This document shows, piece by piece, positions 15,140-17,361 of a stretch of 17,361 nt of DNA. The notes below the pieces were generated by a model. It was not told the DNA's origin and searched no databases. It saw only the letters and a list, made by a program, of their open reading frames with translations. Position numbers and translations under genes: made by a program. The stretch spans positions 1 to 17,361 of the forward strand of contig DESQ01000011.1 of NCBI GenBank assembly GCA_002361355.1, given 5' to 3'. This stretch comes from Lachnospiraceae bacterium UBA3310 (GTDB lineage: Bacteria > Bacillota > Clostridia > Lachnospirales > Lachnospiraceae). Positions within the stretch are counted from its first letter, which is position 1, and the number at the start of each line of letters is the position of its first letter.

Positions 15140-17140
15140 TTATACCCGGAACGAATCCACTGTCTGGTTTAAAAGTTCACTTAACCGGAACAGTTCTTCC
15201 ATCTGCGTTACGACCGCCTCCGAGTTTTTATTAGAATCCTTTGCCGACTTGTTCATCTTCTGCATCAAGTCCGCTATTTCTGCCACAAGCTCCGTGATGG
15301 AAACAATCGACGCGTTAATCTCTGTCATGTCCGCATTCATCTCCTGCGATGCGGCTCCCAAATCAACGGAAATGCTGCTGTAAAACGCAGCGTCCTTTTC
15401 ATACATCTGCGCAAGCTCTGTCATTCCCTGATAATCCTCCATAACCTTGCCGGACATAAACGAAAGCAGTTTTCCGGAACTCTCAGACAGAAACGCCACA
15501 TTTTTAACCACGCCCTCTGTCACCTGACGGATCTTGTCTACCGCCTTCCTCGAATTATCCGCCAATTCTCTGATCTCATCCGCCACGACGGCAAATCCTC
15601 TGCCTGCCTCGCCGGCTCTGGCAGCTTCTATGGACGCATTGAGCGCCAGCAGGTTAGTCTGGGAGCTTATGGCCAGTATCTCTTCTGTCAAAGCGTTAAT
15701 TTCTCCCACCTTCTGACTGTCTTCAATCGCCTGTTCCAGATCTGTCTTTGTCTCCTGATAAAGTGAAATCGCTTCTTCTGCAGACCGGTTGGCCGTCTTG
15801 TAATGCTTTCCCGCACGCTCCGTAATGCTGCTTGACTGTCCCGCCGCTTCTCCGGCTTTCCCGGCTACATTCTCAATGGCGGTTCCCAGCTTCTGCCCGT
15901 TACTCTTTATGCCTTCCGCCAGTTTTCTTGCAGTTACTATCTGTTTCACGACAAAATCGGCAGAATCTGCAATATCGCAAATATCATTATTTAATGCCGT
16001 CATTGTCGTGGATGTCCCTTCCGCAATGGCGCCGATATCTTCTGCTTCCTGCTTTGTATTTAAAATAATTTCCCTGATCTGCTGTTTTACCTCCACGGTG
16101 GCTTTGCTGATCTGCTCCGTCTCATTTTTATATTCCTTTGGAATTGCAGTCGAGGCGACAGCGTTTTCGGAAAAATCACCGGAAGCAAACTGCTTTAACA
16201 TCTGCACAGGCGCCAGCATCCTGCCGATCAGCCCTGTCATGAACACCGCCACAAAGGCGATAATTACCAGAGCAGCCACCACCGCTATCACTATCATCGT
16301 CACAAGCGAACCCGTGACATTGGATGAAGGCACCACAACCCCCAGTTTCCAGCCACAGCCTTCTATCTCTGTCAATGCAAAATAACAGGTGCTGCCGTCA
16401 TAATCTTTCAGTTTTTTTATGGCATGCTCCGAACCCGTTATCATCTCGCCAAGCTCCGGAAGAACATCGACCGCCGAAACCGTTGTTTCCGCCGTAGGTT
16501 CATACTGTTTGTTTTTATGCGCCACATACTGTCCAACGCTGTCCAGGAGGAATCCGTATACACCCTCTTCATAATTGATGCTTCCCGTCAGCTCTGTCAC
16601 CGTTCCAAGCGTTACATCCAAACCGATAACTCCTACCGGCTCGTCCTCTATCAATACCGGCGCGGCAATGGTTGTACACATCTGTCCTGTCAGGGCGTCA
16701 CAGTAGGGATCTGTCACGATAACCGTACCAGCTTCAACCGCCTGCTGATACCATCCCCGTTCCACCGGATCATAATCCGCCGGCATCTCAATCTCCCTGT
16801 TCGACCAGATAAATCTGCTGTCGCTTGTTCCGCAGTACAGATTTAAAAGCTCTTCTCTTCCCTCCGCATGGGTGTCCACGACGGATTGAATAATCGCAGT
16901 GTCTGTCGTACCTCCGGCAACGATGCTTTTCACCGTTCCCTCCGCAAGCACCTTTTCGTTCTCAATCCATGTATTGATCTCTTCCGCATATTTGTCCGCA
17001 TTCAACTGCAATGCCCGCGTCTGATCCTGAATCGTCCGCCTTCCCGCCACTGTGATAATACCCATGGTAGTCAACAGAATGCTTGCCACAACAATGCCGA
17101 TCATACTGACTGTAAGTTTTCCCTTAATCGTCCTTAACAT
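15140..17140 (-). CDS. Methyl-accepting chemotaxis protein with a dCache sensor domain (predicted amino acid receptor)
   Basis: Membrane chemoreceptor of 666 residues that feeds the CheA/CheW pathway. Order: short cytoplasmic start, TM1 (about 10-32), extracytoplasmic dCache_1 domain (about 35-275), TM2 (about 278-303), HAMP (about 304-356) and the long methyl-accepting coiled coil with the conserved hairpin tip SSQTNLLALNASIEAARAGE. The distal dCache module has Tyr123, Arg128, Trp130, Tyr131, Asp144 and Asp175, matching in order and spacing the amino-acid-binding motif described for PctA-type receptors, so the ligand is predicted to be one or more amino acids. There is no C-terminal NWETF-like CheR pentapeptide. 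The start at 17140 follows AGAGGTG. It is a single-gene unit ended by the terminator at 15085-15123; no other chemotaxis gene is present. Confidence 0.95.
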   Translation of the reverse strand: MLRTIKGKLTVSMIGIVVASILLTTMGIITVAGRRTIQDQTRALQLNADKYAEEINTWIENEKVLAEGTVKSIVAGGTTDTAIIQSVVDTHAEGREELLNLYCGTSDSRFIWSNREIEMPADYDPVERGWYQQAVEAGTVIVTDPYCDALTGQMCTTIAAPVLIEDEPVGVIGLDVTLGTVTELTGSINYEEGVYGFLLDSVGQYVAHKNKQYEPTAETTVSAVDVLPELGEMITGSEHAIKKLKDYDGSTCYFALTEIEGCGWKLGVVVPSSNVTGSLVTMIVIAVVAALVIIAFVAVFMTGLIGRMLAPVQMLKQFASGDFSENAVASTAIPKEYKNETEQISKATVEVKQQIREIILNTKQEAEDIGAIAEGTSTTMTALNNDICDIADSADFVVKQIVTARKLAEGIKSNGQKLGTAIENVAGKAGEAAGQSSSITERAGKHYKTANRSAEEAISLYQETKTDLEQAIEDSQKVGEINALTEEILAISSQTNLLALNASIEAARAGEAGRGFAVVADEIRELADNSRKAVDKIRQVTEGVVKNVAFLSESSGKLLSFMSGKVMEDYQGMTELAQMYEKDAAFYSSISVDLGAASQEMNADMTEINASIVSITELVAEIADLMQKMNKSAKDSNKNSEAVVTQMEELFRLSELLNQTVDSFRV

Positions 17141-17173
17141 TACGTCACACCTCTCATTTCATCCAGCGTAATC

Positions 17174-17265
17174 GTTATACATCGCTGTTTCAGCATAGCA
17201 GAAAAAAAATTTTTTTGAATTAAAATGGTATGATTCGCAGTTTTTTGGGTATAAATTGCATACCC
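17174..17265 (-). promoter_or_regulatory. Upstream region of the chemoreceptor gene: weak promoter elements and an inverted repeat
   Basis: The stretch 17141-17285 holds no gene. On the minus strand a TATAAC (17174-17179) or a TATGCT with a TTCAAA could serve as weak promoters; neither has a good -35 partner, and no sigma-D type TAAA/GCCGATAA pair was found. Further up are an A8T7 tract (17202-17216), likely intrinsically stiff or bent, and an inverted repeat GGGTAT-N7-ATACCC (17247-17265). The repeat lacks a trailing T run in either direction, so it is a candidate protein-binding site, not a terminator. Confidence 0.35.
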
Positions 17266-17285
17266 ATAGTCATTTAGCATGGATA

Positions 17286-17361
17286 TGTTGCTCAATTGCA
17301 ATCCGACTTTCCCGGTTTGTAACCGACTTTCACATTTTGTAAGCGAGGTTCAAAATTTGTA
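17286..17361 (+). repeat. 20-bp tandem imperfect repeats, possible left end of an IS21-like element cut by the window edge
   Basis: Three consecutive 20-mers fill 17302-17321, 17322-17341 and 17342-17361: TCCGACTTTCCCGGTTTGTA, ACCGACTTTCACATTTTGTA and AGCGAGGTTCAAAATTTGTA. A partial fourth copy (TTGCTCAATTGCAA) precedes them at a 21-base offset. A candidate terminal TGTTG starts at 17286. IS21-family elements begin with TG and carry several approximately 20-bp repeats inside their ends for transposase binding, so this may be such an end. No transposase is visible because the window stops here, so the identification is inference; an ordinary regulatory repeat array is the alternative. Confidence 0.45.

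Noticed and set aside
15825..16385. 186-codon hydrophobic plus-strand open frame
   Set aside because: It is antisense to the chemoreceptor; its hydrophobic composition mirrors the coding strand and no ribosome binding site supports it.
17247..17265. Terminator at GGGTAT-N7-ATACCC
   Set aside because: A T run precedes the stem on the plus strand and becomes A residues after it on the minus strand; neither direction gives a stem followed by U residues.
17302..17361. CRISPR array
   Set aside because: The repeats are contiguous 20-mers with no spacers and only moderate identity.

Overview
The window looks like a chromosomal segment of an anaerobic, motile, Gram-positive Clostridia member, most likely Lachnospiraceae. 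The evidence is near-consensus AGGAGG ribosome binding sites, sigma-A type promoters, a lipoprotein sugar-binding protein paired with two MalF/MalG-type permeases, a YuxH-like EAL-HDOD protein and a Firmicutes-style chemoreceptor. The assignment is inference; no rRNA or other taxonomic marker is present. There is no CRISPR array, tRNA or complete mobile element.

Left part (1-7761, almost all minus strand). A broken peptidase S51 fragment sits at the left edge on the plus strand. Facing it is a minus-strand run which, read in its own direction, goes: a LacI-type regulator, a D-2-hydroxyacid dehydrogenase with its own good promoter, a methylthioadenosine/S-adenosylhomocysteine (SAH) deaminase-type amidohydrolase, a degenerate EAL-HDOD signalling protein, an SAH-hydrolase family enzyme (ahcY type) and an M18 aminopeptidase. 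The deaminase and the hydrolase are nearly adjacent. The hydrolase has lysine where the human enzyme has the adenine-contacting glutamate, which suggests recycling through S-inosylhomocysteine instead of direct SAH hydrolysis.

Middle part (7761-14295, plus strand, divergent from the LacI regulator). This is a compact sucrose/fructoside-use operon: lipoprotein solute-binding protein, two ABC permeases (4-bp overlap), a GH32 beta-fructosidase and a GH13 subfamily 4 amylosucrase-like enzyme. No ATPase, phosphotransferase component or fructokinase is encoded here. Between regulator and operon lie three tandem 12-bp copies of a GTAACCGGTTAC-like operator. The likely scheme is that sucrose or a short fructoside enters unphosphorylated, is hydrolysed by GH32, or is converted to alpha-glucan plus fructose by the GH13 enzyme, under LacI-type control.

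Right part (14292-17361, minus strand). An alpha/beta-hydrolase esterase ends tail-to-tail with the amylosucrase gene, sharing a TTAA; it has a strong promoter overlapped by a 7-9-7 inverted repeat. Next are a rho-independent terminator and a 666-residue chemoreceptor whose dCache domain carries the residues of the amino-acid-binding motif. The right edge holds a 20-bp tandem repeat that runs off the window and may be the end of an IS21-like element.
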